DNA of 64,000 bases from assembly GCF_009653635.1 (NCBI RefSeq), contig NZ_PPFD01000002.1, positions 310,001 to 374,000 on the forward strand, given 5' to 3'. Numbering within the stretch: the stretch's first letter is position 1; each line of letters starts with the position of its first letter. The notes below the pieces were generated by a model, which was not told where the DNA came from, searched no databases, and saw only the letters and a list, made by a program, of their open reading frames with translations. Origin of the DNA: Endozoicomonas sp. OPT23 (GTDB lineage Bacteria; Pseudomonadota; Gammaproteobacteria; Pseudomonadales; Endozoicomonadaceae). Below are positions 8,580 to 16,774 of the stretch, piece after piece. The translations under genes and the position numbers were made by a program.

Positions 8580-9244
8580 AAGTACTGAAAATCGAGATGG
8601 TACACGACGCCGTTTGCTCATGGTGTCCGCTGGGTTATTCCAATCTGACGACGGCATTACAGCCATTTGAAAGTGATGTGCGAGCCCGGATTCAGTTGTT
8701 GCCCTATGAGCTAAACCCGGAACTTCCGCCTGAGGGAGAAACAATCATGTCTATGTTTCAACGGCAGTGGAACTGGAGTGAGGAGCGCATAAGAGACTAT
8801 CAGCAGGACATTACACGGCAAGGTAGAGAGGTGGGTATTGAGTATGACTTTGCCAAAAGAACTCATTACTTCAATACGTTCAAAGCCCACTGCTTACTGC
8901 ATTGGGCAGAAACATTTGATAAGCACCTTATTTTGAATCAGGAGCTTAAATACGCTTACTTCTCGCAGGGAGCGAATATCAGCGACACCGATGTGCTTTT
9001 AGCCTTGGTTTCAAAAGCTGGATTAAGTGCTTCGGAGGCTGAAGAAGCTCTTCATTCGAAGAAAATAATAGAACAGACCCAGGCCAAACAAGCTCGAGCT
9101 AAGAGTCTGTCTATTCAGAGCATTCCAGCTTTTATCTTTAATCAGAAGCAACTGGTAGTGGGTTCTAATTCAGTTGAGTTCTTTACCGATTTGATTCAAT
9201 CCTTTCTAGACGAGGAAGCGCCAAATGCCCTACGTAAATATTAA
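8576..9244 (+). CDS. DsbA-like / FrnE-type thioredoxin-fold oxidoreductase
   Basis: 222 residues with a thioredoxin fold carrying a helical insertion, as in 2-hydroxychromene-2-carboxylate isomerase and FrnE proteins. The redox motif C14-S-W-C17 is followed by PLG, and the cis-Pro loop is SIPAFIFNQKQLVVG. No signal peptide is present, so it acts in the cytoplasm. Start ATG 8576 overlaps the previous stop, with GAAAGGAGG nearby. It sits in the GST operon and overlaps the following tautomerase gene by 20 nt, consistent with a shared detoxification or thiol pathway. Confidence 0.85.
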   Translation: MKVLKIEMVHDAVCSWCPLGYSNLTTALQPFESDVRARIQLLPYELNPELPPEGETIMSMFQRQWNWSEERIRDYQQDITRQGREVGIEYDFAKRTHYFNTFKAHCLLHWAETFDKHLILNQELKYAYFSQGANISDTDVLLALVSKAGLSASEAEEALHSKKIIEQTQAKQARAKSLSIQSIPAFIFNQKQLVVGSNSVEFFTDLIQSFLDEEAPNALRKY

Positions 9245-9428
9245 AGTGACTGATGAGGGAGTAACACCAGCAGAAAAGAAAGCCCTGATAGAAGGGACAA
9301 CGAAACTGTTACAGGATGTTCTGAATAAAGACCCTAAAACTACGTTTGTCGTTATCGACGAAGTGCCTACCGACAACTGGGGTATTGGCTTTGAGACAGT
9401 TTCGGAAATCAGGCAAAAGCAGGAATGA
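9225..9428 (+). CDS. 4-oxalocrotonate tautomerase-family protein
   Basis: A 67-residue member of the 4-OT/MIF superfamily. Met is followed directly by Pro (MPYVNIKV), giving the catalytic amino-terminal proline, and the short beta-alpha-beta unit (EKKALIEGTTKLLQDVL, then TTFVVIDEVPTDNWGIGF) is complete. Such proteins tautomerise enols or dehalogenate small acids. It is the last gene of the LysR-linked operon. The native substrate cannot be read from sequence. Confidence 0.88.
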   Translation: MPYVNIKVTDEGVTPAEKKALIEGTTKLLQDVLNKDPKTTFVVIDEVPTDNWGIGFETVSEIRQKQE

Positions 9429-9504
9429 TCAAAGGTAGCGACCTTACCTTGACTGTTTACCAGTGACTGATGTCGTTTATTAGTGATGGAGCAATAGTTA
9501 ATAA

Positions 9505-10080
9505 CTAAAGCTTCATCACTCGCTTCTGAACCTTCTTTAAAAAACCAACTCTTTTTTCTTCTGTCACCTTATCCATACTGTACAAAGCCATCCAGTCGGC
9601 TTTAACACTATTGGTGACTTGTTTGAGACTCAATCGGAACATTTTTCTGGGTGGGTTACCAACAGCGGCCATTCGCCATCTGGCCGCTCCCTGTGTGGTA
9701 ATCACCAGAATCTTTTTGATTTTGGTCAGCCCCGGTTTGACCTTTCCGTTTTCAAAGGTCGCAACGATTCCTGGCAGCCAGATACGGTCGAGCCAGCCTT
9801 TCAGAATGGCAGGTGGTCCCATCCACCAGGTTGGGTAGATAAATACCAGTGCTTCAGCCCAGCGTAGCCTGCCTATATCCTGCTCAATACCGTCGGTATT
9901 GTCTCGGGTCATATAGCGTTCCCGTTCTTCAAGAGACATGCTGGCTTCAAAGCCTTCCTTATAGAGGTCCAGTACGTGCACGTCATGCCCGGCTTCTATC
10001 AGGCTTTCTTCGGTTTGGTGAAGAATCGCTGCATTAAAGCTTTCCGGGTTGGGGTGGGCATAAACTACCAGCACTTTCAT
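9505..10080 (-). CDS. NAD(P)H:quinone oxidoreductase, flavodoxin-2 fold
   Basis: A flavin-dependent quinone reductase of the NQO/MdaB/KefF type. It starts MKVLVVYAHPNPESFNAAI (FMN/FAD-binding loop), with the family segment FIYPTWWMGPPAILKGWLDR and a later TTQGAARW. An in-frame ATG at 10101 would add seven residues; 10080 fits the family better. It lies convergent to the GST operon and could share its protective role against quinones. Confidence 0.88.
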   Translation of the reverse strand: MKVLVVYAHPNPESFNAAILHQTEESLIEAGHDVHVLDLYKEGFEASMSLEERERYMTRDNTDGIEQDIGRLRWAEALVFIYPTWWMGPPAILKGWLDRIWLPGIVATFENGKVKPGLTKIKKILVITTQGAARWRMAAVGNPPRKMFRLSLKQVTNSVKADWMALYSMDKVTEEKRVGFLKKVQKRVMKL

Positions 10081-10163
10081 CGAGGGGCGTTTTCCTGACA
10101 TCTGAAATATGAGTCCTGCAGTTTAAACCAATGTTGCTATCGAATCCTTTCCTTTGCTGGCAG

Positions 10164-10241
10164 GGCTGACGGTATAATGTCTGTAAAACAACAATCAGTT
10201 GCCGAAACAGCCGCTATTTTCATCCTCATAGCGGTTTTTTT
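10164..10241 (+). ncRNA. Possible short leader or small RNA ending in a terminator, upstream of dcd
   Basis: A perfect TATAAT sits at about 10173-10178 (GGTATAATG). Roughly 55 nt downstream is an intrinsic terminator (CCGCTAT at 10211-10217, ATAGCGG at 10228-10234, T7), ending only 20 nt before the dcd start codon. The short transcript could be an attenuator for dcd or a small RNA. The -35 is poor. Transcription is inferred, not demonstrated. Confidence 0.4.
10211..10241 (+). terminator. Intrinsic terminator just upstream of dcd
   Basis: A 7-bp stem CCGCTAT/ATAGCGG with a 10-nt loop and seven T residues. It lies between the divergent quinone reductase gene and dcd, so it cannot be the end of an annotated gene. 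This is why a leader transcript is suggested. Confidence 0.75.
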
Positions 10242-10261
10242 GAACAGGATCAGGTGCAACC

Positions 10262-10876
10262 ATGAGATTGAGTGATCAGGACATAGAAAACTGTCTGGAT
10301 AATGGCCGTATTGTTATTGAGCCACGACCGGGTACGGACAAGATCAGCGGAGTCAGCGTCGACCTGACTCTGGGCAACAGCTTCAGGGTCTTTAATGATC
10401 ACGCTGCGCCTTATGTGGATATCAGTGGCCCAAGGGAAGAAATTAACCGGGTGCTGGACTCCATCATGAGTAAGGAAATTGTGCTGGAAGGTGAGGAAGA
10501 CGCTTTCTTCCTGCATCCGGGCGAACTGGCGCTGGCCGTCACTCAGGAAGCCATTACTCTGCCTGATGATATTGTCGGCTGGCTGGATGGTCGTTCTTCA
10601 CTGGCGCGTCTGGGGTTGATGGTGCACGTTACCGCTCACCGAATTGATCCGGGTTGGAGTGGACAAATCGTTCTGGAATTCTTCAATGGTGGAAAATTAC
10701 CGTTGGCTTTGCGTCCGGGGATGGGTATTGGTGCGATCAATTTTGAAACCATGAGCAGTCCTGCAGTCCGTCCTTACAACAAGCGTAATGACGCGAAATA
10801 CAAAGGTCAGCACAGTGCTGTTGCCAGTCGAATCGGAGACGATAAAAAGGAAGAACTTCCCAGCTCTTCAGCTTAA
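10262..10876 (+). CDS. dcd: dCTP deaminase
   Basis: Deaminates dCTP to dUTP in thymidylate synthesis. The 204 residues show the trimeric dUTPase-like fold: [17 protein letters not shown], the conserved [26 protein letters not shown] block, and the catalytic Glu in QIVLEF (about residue 139). The C-terminus ([12 protein letters not shown]) closes over the active site. About 12 extra C-terminal residues, charged and Ser-rich, exceed the E. coli length. It is downstream of mrp as in related genomes. Confidence 0.96.
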   Translation: MRLSDQDIENCLDNGRIVIEPRPGTDKISGVSVDLTLGNSFRVFNDHAAPYVDISGPREEINRVLDSIMSKEIVLEGEEDAFFLHPGELALAVTQEAITLPDDIVGWLDGRSSLARLGLMVHVTAHRIDPGWSGQIVLEFFNGGKLPLALRPGMGIGAINFETMSSPAVRPYNKRNDAKYKGQHSAVASRIGDDKKEELPSSSA

Positions 10877-10983
10877 CGGAACTGGCGTGTTTTGTCTGTT
10901 TGTGTGAATTGACGTGAGTCAAGATAGTTGTTTTTGAAAATAGGCCATACTGTGATCATCAATGCTTCGGTGGAGAGATCGAT

Positions 10984-11472
10984 ATGGCTCAGGAGAACCC
11001 CCTCCATGCAGTCACAGCAGCACAGGTTATGACCCGTGATGTTATGACTGTACCCTGCGACTGGCCGGTTGACCGCCTTGCCCGTTTTCTGACCGATAAG
11101 AGTATTTCCGGAGCGCCGGTTGCAGACTCTTCGTCCAAGCTGGTCGGTGTCGTGACGCTTTCCGATATTGTTCGCCAGACTGGCAATGGATTAGTAGATC
11201 TTAATTTAAGGGAAGAGGATTTTTACCAATCCATGCTGGACGCAGACCTGTCTCCTGAAGACCAGCGAGCGTTTCATGAGTCGGTCGATCAAAGTGTATT
11301 GATTCAGGATATTATGACACCTGTCGTCTTTGAAGTGTCTACCGACACACCACTGATCAAAGTGGCTGATGCCATGGTGAAAGGTCATATTCACAGAGTA
11401 TTTGTCACGGAAGACCGAAAGCTCAAAGGTATTATAAGTGCTTTGGATTTACTGAAAGTGATTACTGATTGA
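10984..11472 (+). CDS. Tandem CBS-domain protein
   Basis: 162 residues made of two CBS motifs (about 10-75 and 100-160) with the AQVMTRDVMTVPCDWPVDRLARFL and DIMTPVVFEVSTDTPLIKVADAM patterns and nothing else. Stand-alone CBS pairs sense adenine nucleotides and regulate partner proteins. A 27-residue acidic linker separates the motifs. The partner is unknown. It is a single gene ending at a bidirectional terminator. Confidence 0.9.
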   Translation: MAQENPLHAVTAAQVMTRDVMTVPCDWPVDRLARFLTDKSISGAPVADSSSKLVGVVTLSDIVRQTGNGLVDLNLREEDFYQSMLDADLSPEDQRAFHESVDQSVLIQDIMTPVVFEVSTDTPLIKVADAMVKGHIHRVFVTEDRKLKGIISALDLLKVITD

Positions 11473-11490
11473 TGACGTCTTATAAAAAAT

Positions 11491-11515
11491 AAAACCGGCG
11501 ATTACAGCCGGTTTT
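11491..11515. terminator. Bidirectional terminator
   Basis: AAAACCGGC (11491-11499) pairs with GCCGGTTTT (11507-11515) around a 7-nt loop. It lies between convergent genes, giving a U tract for both strands. Confidence 0.85.
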
Positions 11516-11539
11516 ATTGATCATGAAATGCAGTTCCGA

Positions 11540-12142
11540 TTATTTCATTACACGAATCTCAACCCTGCGATTTTCTGAACGCTGTGCTTCATCCGCATTG
11601 GCGTTAATCGGGTTATCTTCACCTTCACCCCATTGCTTCATATTGCTGGTCGGAATGCCTCGGCTTTCGAGGTACTTGTAAACACTGTCAGCCCTTCTTT
11701 CTGAAAGATCCTGATTGTGCTTACGTGTTCCCAGATCACAGGCATGACCGATGATATCAATTCGAGTATCGTCGTTAATCTGCCCAATGATGTCACTGAT
11801 TTCTGTCTTGGCATTGTCAGTGAGGTAGTCTGAATCCAGTGCGAAATGAGCGGTCGACATCCCGGCTACTGCAGGTACTCCCATATAGCCATTGTCTTCA
11901 GCCTTGGCAGAATCTGCCATGGCGCAGGCTGAGCCACCAAGCACAGCACCGGCAACAAACGCTGCTCCACCTGTGGCCAAATTGTATGCAGCACCTGGAA
12001 TTCCCAGTACTAGACCACCTTTAGCCATACATCCAGCCCAGTGAGGCTTGGCAGCGGTCTCTTTCTTTGGTGTGTTGGAACAACCTGCGGTAAACAGCAT
12101 CGAAAAAACAACGGCAATGGTGCCGAGCATCCTTGCGGTCAT
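11540..12142 (-). CDS. OmpA-family outer membrane lipoprotein
   Basis: A signal peptide ends in a lipobox (LFTAGC), and the mature protein begins with a Gly/Ala-rich glycine-zipper-like segment (GGLVLGIPGAAYNLATGGAA). The C-terminal OmpA peptidoglycan-binding domain (about residues 95-200) carries DIIGHACDLGTRKHNQDLSERRADSVYKYL and RRVEIRV. Such proteins tether the outer membrane to the wall. AGGAG lies 7 nt before the ATG at 12142, which is preferred to the ATG at 12160. Confidence 0.92.
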   Translation of the reverse strand: MTARMLGTIAVVFSMLFTAGCSNTPKKETAAKPHWAGCMAKGGLVLGIPGAAYNLATGGAAFVAGAVLGGSACAMADSAKAEDNGYMGVPAVAGMSTAHFALDSDYLTDNAKTEISDIIGQINDDTRIDIIGHACDLGTRKHNQDLSERRADSVYKYLESRGIPTSNMKQWGEGEDNPINANADEAQRSENRRVEIRVMK

Positions 12143-12249
12143 GGTACTACTCCTATCCATGGTTAAATTCCGCGAATCGCTTCCTTAATACTGCCAGAGC
12201 ATTGTTGGAATGAGTCGCAGTTGTCAGGAATTATAGTGAGCGTTTTTTC

Positions 12250-12393
12250 ATGGAATTGACGGCTCGAAGCAGAGGTAGCTATGTCTCAGAGAGGCTGTGG
12301 TTAAAAGTGATCATTATTTTGACAGTGGCTGGTGCAGGCGGTTGTTATTTCGAGAAGTTCGGCTGTATCAGGCAGAGCTCTGGACTTTGTTGA
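12250..12393 (+). CDS. Possible 47-residue membrane peptide
   Basis: ATG 12250 to TGA 12391-12393 encodes 47 residues with a basic N-terminus and one hydrophobic segment (LWLKVIIILTVAGAGGCYF, about residues 17-35), giving a single membrane span or a signal anchor. No clear ribosome site precedes it. It could be chance coding. Confidence 0.25.
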   Translation: MELTARSRGSYVSERLWLKVIIILTVAGAGGCYFEKFGCIRQSSGLC

Positions 12394-12442
12394 ACTGTGA
12401 TTCTTTAGATCATGACCAAGTACTTCTGATAAAAGGAGAACA

Positions 12443-12505
12443 ATGAAAGACAAGCGTATTGTGTTTGTACGAATACATCATATTGTGATCAGAGCTTATT
12501 CTTGA
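12443..12505 (+). CDS. Possible 20-residue leader peptide
   Basis: A very good Shine-Dalgarno (AAAAGGAGAA) lies 3-7 nt before ATG 12443. The ORF encodes a basic 20-residue peptide (MKDKRIVFVRIHHIVIRAYS) and stops 25 nt before the next gene's start. Such a combination could be a leader peptide or a translated small protein. Only the ribosome site supports it. Confidence 0.35.
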   Translation: MKDKRIVFVRIHHIVIRAYS

Positions 12506-12530
12506 GTGATCAGGTAGCAGAGCAAGAACC

Positions 12531-12794
12531 ATGAAACCAGAACCTCAAGCAGCCATGAATCAGTTAATAGAACAGGTTAGAGAGGCTATTCCTTTTGGTT
12601 TGTCCGAAGCAGAGATCTGTTCAGGTGAATGCATAGGCTGTGCAAAGAAACTGATGGAGTTCCTTGATCAGGAGCTGGAAGACTGGAGCACACGACTGGA
12701 TCAGGGTGAAGTACCAAAGCTGGGTGATCTCAGTAAACTGGCGAAGAGCTCAACAAAAATCCATCGTGTGCTGACGAAAAATAATCTGGTTTAA
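12531..12794 (+). CDS. Conserved hypothetical protein with CxxxCxxC motif
   Basis: 87 residues, soluble and mostly helical. The middle carries EICSGECIGCAKKLMEFLDQEL, whose Cys-X3-Cys-X2-Cys pattern could bind a metal or Fe-S cluster or be redox-active. The C-terminus is basic (KLAKSSTKIHRVLTK). It resembles a short uncharacterised family of marine gammaproteobacteria, but no function is recognised. It overlaps the MATE gene end (convergent) by 4 nt. Confidence 0.65.
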   Translation: MKPEPQAAMNQLIEQVREAIPFGLSEAEICSGECIGCAKKLMEFLDQELEDWSTRLDQGEVPKLGDLSKLAKSSTKIHRVLTKNNLV

Positions 12795-14146
12795 ACTGTT
12801 CTTTTCTTCAAATCCTTCATCAATAGGTAAACCACCACAATTGCCAGGGCAATATTAGACAGAGGTAAGGCAATCCAGACACCCGTCACGCCCATCAGTT
12901 TCGGCAGAATAAACAGCAAAGGCAGCTGAACCAGCATATTACCCATAGTGATTACGGTAGCAATGCGGTAATTGGCCAGAGCCTGAAAGTAGGCAGCAAC
13001 CACCACAATAAATCCATCCAGAAACAAGGTGAAGAGATGCAGGCGGAGACCCAGTGAGGTTTCACTCTGCAGAACAGAATCACTGCTGTTAAAGATAAAG
13101 GCAATTTGATCGGGAAAGAGATTAACCACTGCTAAGGTTGCAAAGCCAACACTTAATATCCACTTCATGCCCATAAAAAGTGTTTCACGGATATTCTTAT
13201 TATTGTTCTGGCCGTAGCTGAAACTGATCAGAGGCTGAATGCCATTGGCTACGCCTTCTGCCAGCATGTAAAACAAGGCTTGCACATAACCGACAATGGT
13301 GAAGGCAGCCAGAGTGACAACGCCACCGTACTCAAGGAACAGTCGGTTGTGGATAAACAGCACAAAGCTCATATAGAGAAACATGGCGAGGCTGGGCATA
13401 CCCGTTTTCAAAATGTTTTTGCTGATATTCCAGTTAAAAATGAGTGACTGTCGTGTAATTCGTTCCTTGGCATAGTCTGAGACAAAATATCCCAGAGCAG
13501 CCAGGGCAGTTGCTGCGTTGGCAATGACGGTAGCGATGGCAGCACCTTGCATCCCCTGTTCCAGAATGACGATAAAGAGGTAGTCGAGAATTATATTCAG
13601 TACGGCACCTGCGGCCATGATAGACATCGACAGGGTAGGGTGTTCATCGTTACGAATAATCATGGGCAGTGCCATGCCCAGCATAACAGCGAGACTGCCA
13701 AAACTGGCTATTCTCAGGTACTCCTCACCCATGGTCAGAACCTGATCTTTTGCTCCCATCCAAAGTAACGGCCAGTGGCCAAAACTGAACAGTAATACAC
13801 CAGTCAGCACCGACAAAAACAACATCAAAAGTACTGATGAGCCAAGAATAAGACTTGCCTTTTTATGTCCTCCCTTACCTCTGGCAATGGAGTAAAGAGC
13901 GCCTGTTCCCATACCTGACATCAGGGCTACACCGATAAGAACACCAAAAACGGGCCAGGCCAGATTCATAGCGGCCAGAGCTTCGGTGCCAACGAACTGG
14001 CCAATGAATATGCCATCAATAACCACGTAAAGACCACTGGCCAGCATGCCTGCGATGGCTGGCAAGGTGTAATGCCAGAACAGCTTCTTGATGGGGGTCT
14101 GAGACAACTTGCTGGTCTCTGACGGGGACGAAACGGGAGATTCCAT
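12791..14146 (-). CDS. MATE-family multidrug efflux transporter
   Basis: 451 residues with about 12 membrane helices in two MATE repeats. Opening features are LFWHYTLPAIAGMLASGLYVVIDGIFIGQFVGTEALAAMNLAWP and, in the second half, SLAMFLYMSFVLFIHN. MATE pumps export cationic drugs or metabolites using Na+ or H+ gradients. The gene follows a MarR regulator on the same strand with 55 nt between them. A TTAG-N5-CTAA palindrome precedes each gene, so MarR control is likely. Confidence 0.95.
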   Translation of the reverse strand: MESPVSSPSETSKLSQTPIKKLFWHYTLPAIAGMLASGLYVVIDGIFIGQFVGTEALAAMNLAWPVFGVLIGVALMSGMGTGALYSIARGKGGHKKASLILGSSVLLMLFLSVLTGVLLFSFGHWPLLWMGAKDQVLTMGEEYLRIASFGSLAVMLGMALPMIIRNDEHPTLSMSIMAAGAVLNIILDYLFIVILEQGMQGAAIATVIANAATALAALGYFVSDYAKERITRQSLIFNWNISKNILKTGMPSLAMFLYMSFVLFIHNRLFLEYGGVVTLAAFTIVGYVQALFYMLAEGVANGIQPLISFSYGQNNNKNIRETLFMGMKWILSVGFATLAVVNLFPDQIAFIFNSSDSVLQSETSLGLRLHLFTLFLDGFIVVVAAYFQALANYRIATVITMGNMLVQLPLLFILPKLMGVTGVWIALPLSNIALAIVVVYLLMKDLKKRTV

Positions 14147-14160
14147 AATTTATCTATTTG

Positions 14161-14173
14161 TTAGTCTAACTAA
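14161..14173. promoter_or_regulatory. MarR-type operator candidate before the MATE gene
   Basis: TTAG-TCTAA-CTAA (TTAG-N5-CTAA) lies 15 nt upstream of the MATE start. The same spaced palindrome occurs upstream of the marR gene. Confidence 0.5.
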
Positions 14174-14201
14174 TTAATTAAATGTAAAAAAAGAGATAGC
14201 C

Positions 14202-14630
14202 TCAAGAGAACTGGCCACAAGCCTTACTGAGCAGTCGCTCCAGATCAGAGAGTTCTTTTTTGTTTAAGCCTGATCCGATGTCGGTTATAAGCTGGGCAAA
14301 CACTTCCTGGTCGGCCTCAAACATCTGTTCGGACTCTTTTGTCACGCTGATACGGATTGCACGGCGGTCTTCATTACAGGGACTGCGCTTCAGAAAGCCT
14401 CGCTTCTCCAGCTTCTGCACCATCACTGTGGCCGAGGCTTTGGCTATTTTCATCTCTGCTGCCAGATCCGAGAGACGAGGTGACCCCAACTCGAAGACTG
14501 TTCTGATGTAGTCATATTCGTTGTATGAGACATCTGTATTGATGCTCTGAGTAGCCGCTTGTACACGCCACAGTCGAGAGAGTTGCCGTTCAATGCGGTC
14601 GAAGGATTGAGCCAGAGTTTGCACTGTCAT
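14202..14630 (-). CDS. MarR-family transcriptional regulator
   Basis: 142 residues with a central winged helix-turn-helix (SPRLSDLAAEMKIAKASATVMVQKLEKRGFLKRSPCNEDRRAIRISVTKES, about 50-100) flanked by dimerisation helices. It lies directly upstream of the MATE transporter on the same strand and is presumably its ligand-responsive repressor. One Cys (in SPCNEDRR, at the wing) might make it redox-responsive, but this is only a possibility. Confidence 0.94.
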   Translation of the reverse strand: MTVQTLAQSFDRIERQLSRLWRVQAATQSINTDVSYNEYDYIRTVFELGSPRLSDLAAEMKIAKASATVMVQKLEKRGFLKRSPCNEDRRAIRISVTKESEQMFEADQEVFAQLITDIGSGLNKKELSDLERLLSKACGQFS

Positions 14631-14635
14631 ATTGG

Positions 14636-14648
14636 TTAGGTTGTCTAA
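14636..14648. promoter_or_regulatory. MarR-type operator candidate before marR
   Basis: TTAG-GTTGT-CTAA lies 6 nt upstream of the marR start codon and overlaps its ribosome-site region, a good position for autorepression. The half sites and spacing match those at 14161-14173. Confidence 0.5.
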
Positions 14649-14771
14649 CTAAATTTGAGGCAGTTTACAGGATATAGAATCCAGTGATCAATGGAATTTA
14701 TCAGAACCCTTAATGTCCAACTCACTAACTTAACTATTCTGTTGTTCTAGCTGTTTATCGTAGAGGTTCGA

Positions 14772-15683
14772 ATGAAACGTATTTTTCCTGGGGTGTGTCT
14801 GTTCCTGCTATCTCTGTCTGTTATGGCTGACTATGAACTGGCAAGTAGAGAGCAATCCGAGTTGGTAAAAGCTCGAATTATGGATGCGCCAACGAATCGT
14901 GACTGGGCTTATTCCTGGATGGAAGAAGACCTACTGGATGTTGATCAGGTCATTGTGTCTATGGACGGGGGGCATACATCTTGGGAGGAAACTGTTTTTA
15001 CAGAATTAGTCATGACCCTCAGCAATAAGGGCTGGCTTAAACGTCTGGTTATCGGTATGTCCGGTTTGGGGGAAAAGGCACTGATAGCACTTGAGGAGGC
15101 TAATTCCGAAGAGCATACAGATCAGAAATGGGATGAAATCAAGACGTATTTCAGTGCGCTGGATTACCTGTCTCTTGATACGTACAAAATATTGTATCTT
15201 TCTGGTGTTGATCTTGTTGCAGAGAATAGAAAAGTAAATGTAAAACCATTTGAAGAACAGTATCCAGATAACGACTCCAGAGAAGAAAGAATTAAAGAAC
15301 TCAAAAAAGCCCTGACTCCTCAGATTTTCTACCGGGTTTTTTCTGATATGTCAGGTGTTCCCTCCAAATACAGAAATCAGCCTGTCCCCAGTCATGGGAA
15401 TCAGTGCACTGACACCGGCTGCCCTGATGGAGAAACGATGTTGACCAGAATGATTAATGTACAGTTCTGGCAGAGTGAATCCTTGGCGGCATTGGCCAGT
15501 GAAAGTCATACATTAGTCATTGTTCCTGCAATGTTCTATGCCGTGAATGACAGAGGACTGCCTGCACATATTCGAGCTAAAAAAACTGAAAGTCGACAGA
15601 AGGTGGTAAGAATCAAAGAAGGGGAGGATTTTATATCAAATCGATATGGGTTGGATTACTACATTATACCGTCTGAAAATTGA
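14772..15683 (+). CDS. Secreted protein of unknown function, weakly ChaN-like
   Basis: 303 residues with a clear Sec signal peptide (MKRIFPGVCLFLLSLSVMA, cleavage before DYELA). The mature part is soluble and charged. The segments DQVIVSMDGGHTSWEETVFTELVM and, near the end, SESHTLVIVPAMFYAVNDRGLPAHIRAKK recall the ChaN-like haem-binding fold, but conserved residues are not clearly present. A CTDTGC pair could form a disulfide. It is a single gene between marR and dapD. I do not recognise a family with confidence. Confidence 0.7.
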   Translation: MKRIFPGVCLFLLSLSVMADYELASREQSELVKARIMDAPTNRDWAYSWMEEDLLDVDQVIVSMDGGHTSWEETVFTELVMTLSNKGWLKRLVIGMSGLGEKALIALEEANSEEHTDQKWDEIKTYFSALDYLSLDTYKILYLSGVDLVAENRKVNVKPFEEQYPDNDSREERIKELKKALTPQIFYRVFSDMSGVPSKYRNQPVPSHGNQCTDTGCPDGETMLTRMINVQFWQSESLAALASESHTLVIVPAMFYAVNDRGLPAHIRAKKTESRQKVVRIKEGEDFISNRYGLDYYIIPSEN

Positions 15684-15693
15684 TTATGAGCAA

Positions 15694-15735
15694 GAGCAGT
15701 CTTCCAGAGTGAAGACTGCTCAGTAACTATTTTTT
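15694..15735. terminator. Terminator between the 14772 gene and dapD
   Basis: An 11-bp perfect stem (GAGCAGTCTTC at 15694-15704, GAAGACTGCTC at 15711-15721) with a 6-nt loop is followed within 10 nt by a T6 tract on the plus strand. It lies between convergent genes. Confidence 0.8.
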
Positions 15736-15736
15736 C

Positions 15737-16774
15737 TTAGTTATGAGCGTGCAGCTCTTCATTCAGCTCAATAGCACTTTTGTTAGCCAGACATTCAATC
15801 GCACCGGTCTGTGAGTTTCTCCAGAACAGCAGATCGGATTTTCCAGCCAGTGCGGTTGCCCGAACTACTTCAACCGGCTTTTTATCTTTATCCAGAAGAG
15901 TAATTTTTGCTCCTGCCGTTATATACAGGCCTGCTTCAACGGTGCAGCGGTCGCCCAGAGGAATGTTGATTCCTGCTTCAGCACCGATCAGGCAGTTCTT
16001 GCCAACAGACACAACAATGTCGTTACCACCAGACAGAGTGCCCATAGTGGAGCAACCGCCGCCCAGGTCAGAACCTTCACCAATCATGATACCGGCAGAG
16101 ATACGACCTTCGATCATGCTCTTGCCTTCGGTACCGGCGTTAAAGTTGATAAAACCTTCGTGCATGATGGTAGTACCTTCGCCAACGTAAGCGCCCAGAC
16201 GCACACGGGCTGCATCGGCAATGCGGACACCGGTTGGTACTACGTAGTCGGTCATCTTTGGAAACTTATCCACAGAGTCCACGCTCAGTACACGACCTTC
16301 AGCTCGTGCTTTCAGCTGGCGGGCAGTCAGTTCGCTCAGGTCTATTGCACCTTCGCTGGTCCAAGCTACGTTTGGCAGCAGTGGGAAAATGCCGGACAGG
16401 TTAATGCCGTGTGGCTTAACCAGACGGTGAGAAAGCAGTTGCAGCTTCAGGTAGGCTTCCGGAGTACTGACAGGAGACACATCGGTTTTCAGGAAGGTAA
16501 CTACACGTGGCTGAGAGCTGACTTCCAGACTCTTCATCACAGCGGCCAGGCTTTCTTCACCAATGTTGGTAAAGGTTTCTTCCAGCGCATGGCAGGTAGC
16601 ACTGTCCAGCTCAACAAAGCTGTTGCCGCCTTCATACTTAACTATTTCAGTAACCGCAGCCACCAGTTTTTCAGAAGGAGAGGTCAGAGGCTGTGGATAA
16701 AAAACTTCCAGCCAGTCACCTTTGCTGTTCTTGGTTCCTGTACCGATGGCCAGACTGAAAAGAGTGGTACTCAT
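15737..16774 (-). CDS. dapD: 2,3,4,5-tetrahydropyridine-2,6-dicarboxylate N-succinyltransferase
   Basis: Succinylates tetrahydrodipicolinate in the lysine/diaminopimelate pathway. About 345 residues, the long pseudomonad-type DapD. The C-terminal half is a left-handed beta helix of hexapeptide repeats (VRIADAARVRLGAYVGEGTTIMHEGFINFNAGTEG, IMIGEGSDLGGGCSTMG). Start ATG 16774 has GGAG 9 nt upstream; the ATG at 16789 overlaps that site and is less likely. The yffB gene lies upstream on the same strand, a common dap neighbour. Confidence 0.96.
   Translation of the reverse strand: MSTTLFSLAIGTGTKNSKGDWLEVFYPQPLTSPSEKLVAAVTEIVKYEGGNSFVELDSATCHALEETFTNIGEESLAAVMKSLEVSSQPRVVTFLKTDVSPVSTPEAYLKLQLLSHRLVKPHGINLSGIFPLLPNVAWTSEGAIDLSELTARQLKARAEGRVLSVDSVDKFPKMTDYVVPTGVRIADAARVRLGAYVGEGTTIMHEGFINFNAGTEGKSMIEGRISAGIMIGEGSDLGGGCSTMGTLSGGNDIVVSVGKNCLIGAEAGINIPLGDRCTVEAGLYITAGAKITLLDKDKKPVEVVRATALAGKSDLLFWRNSQTGAIECLANKSAIELNEELHAHN

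Larger units (their letters stand above)
12161..12530. other. Intergenic region with two possible tiny ORFs
   Basis: 370 nt between the OmpA-like gene and a small conserved gene. It holds the promoter region of the former and two short plus-strand ORFs, 12250-12393 and 12443-12505, listed separately. No terminator is obvious. Confidence 0.4.

Noticed and set aside
14772-15683. Confident ChaN-family assignment
   Set aside because: Similarity is limited to two short segments and was judged by eye, so it is given only as a possibility.
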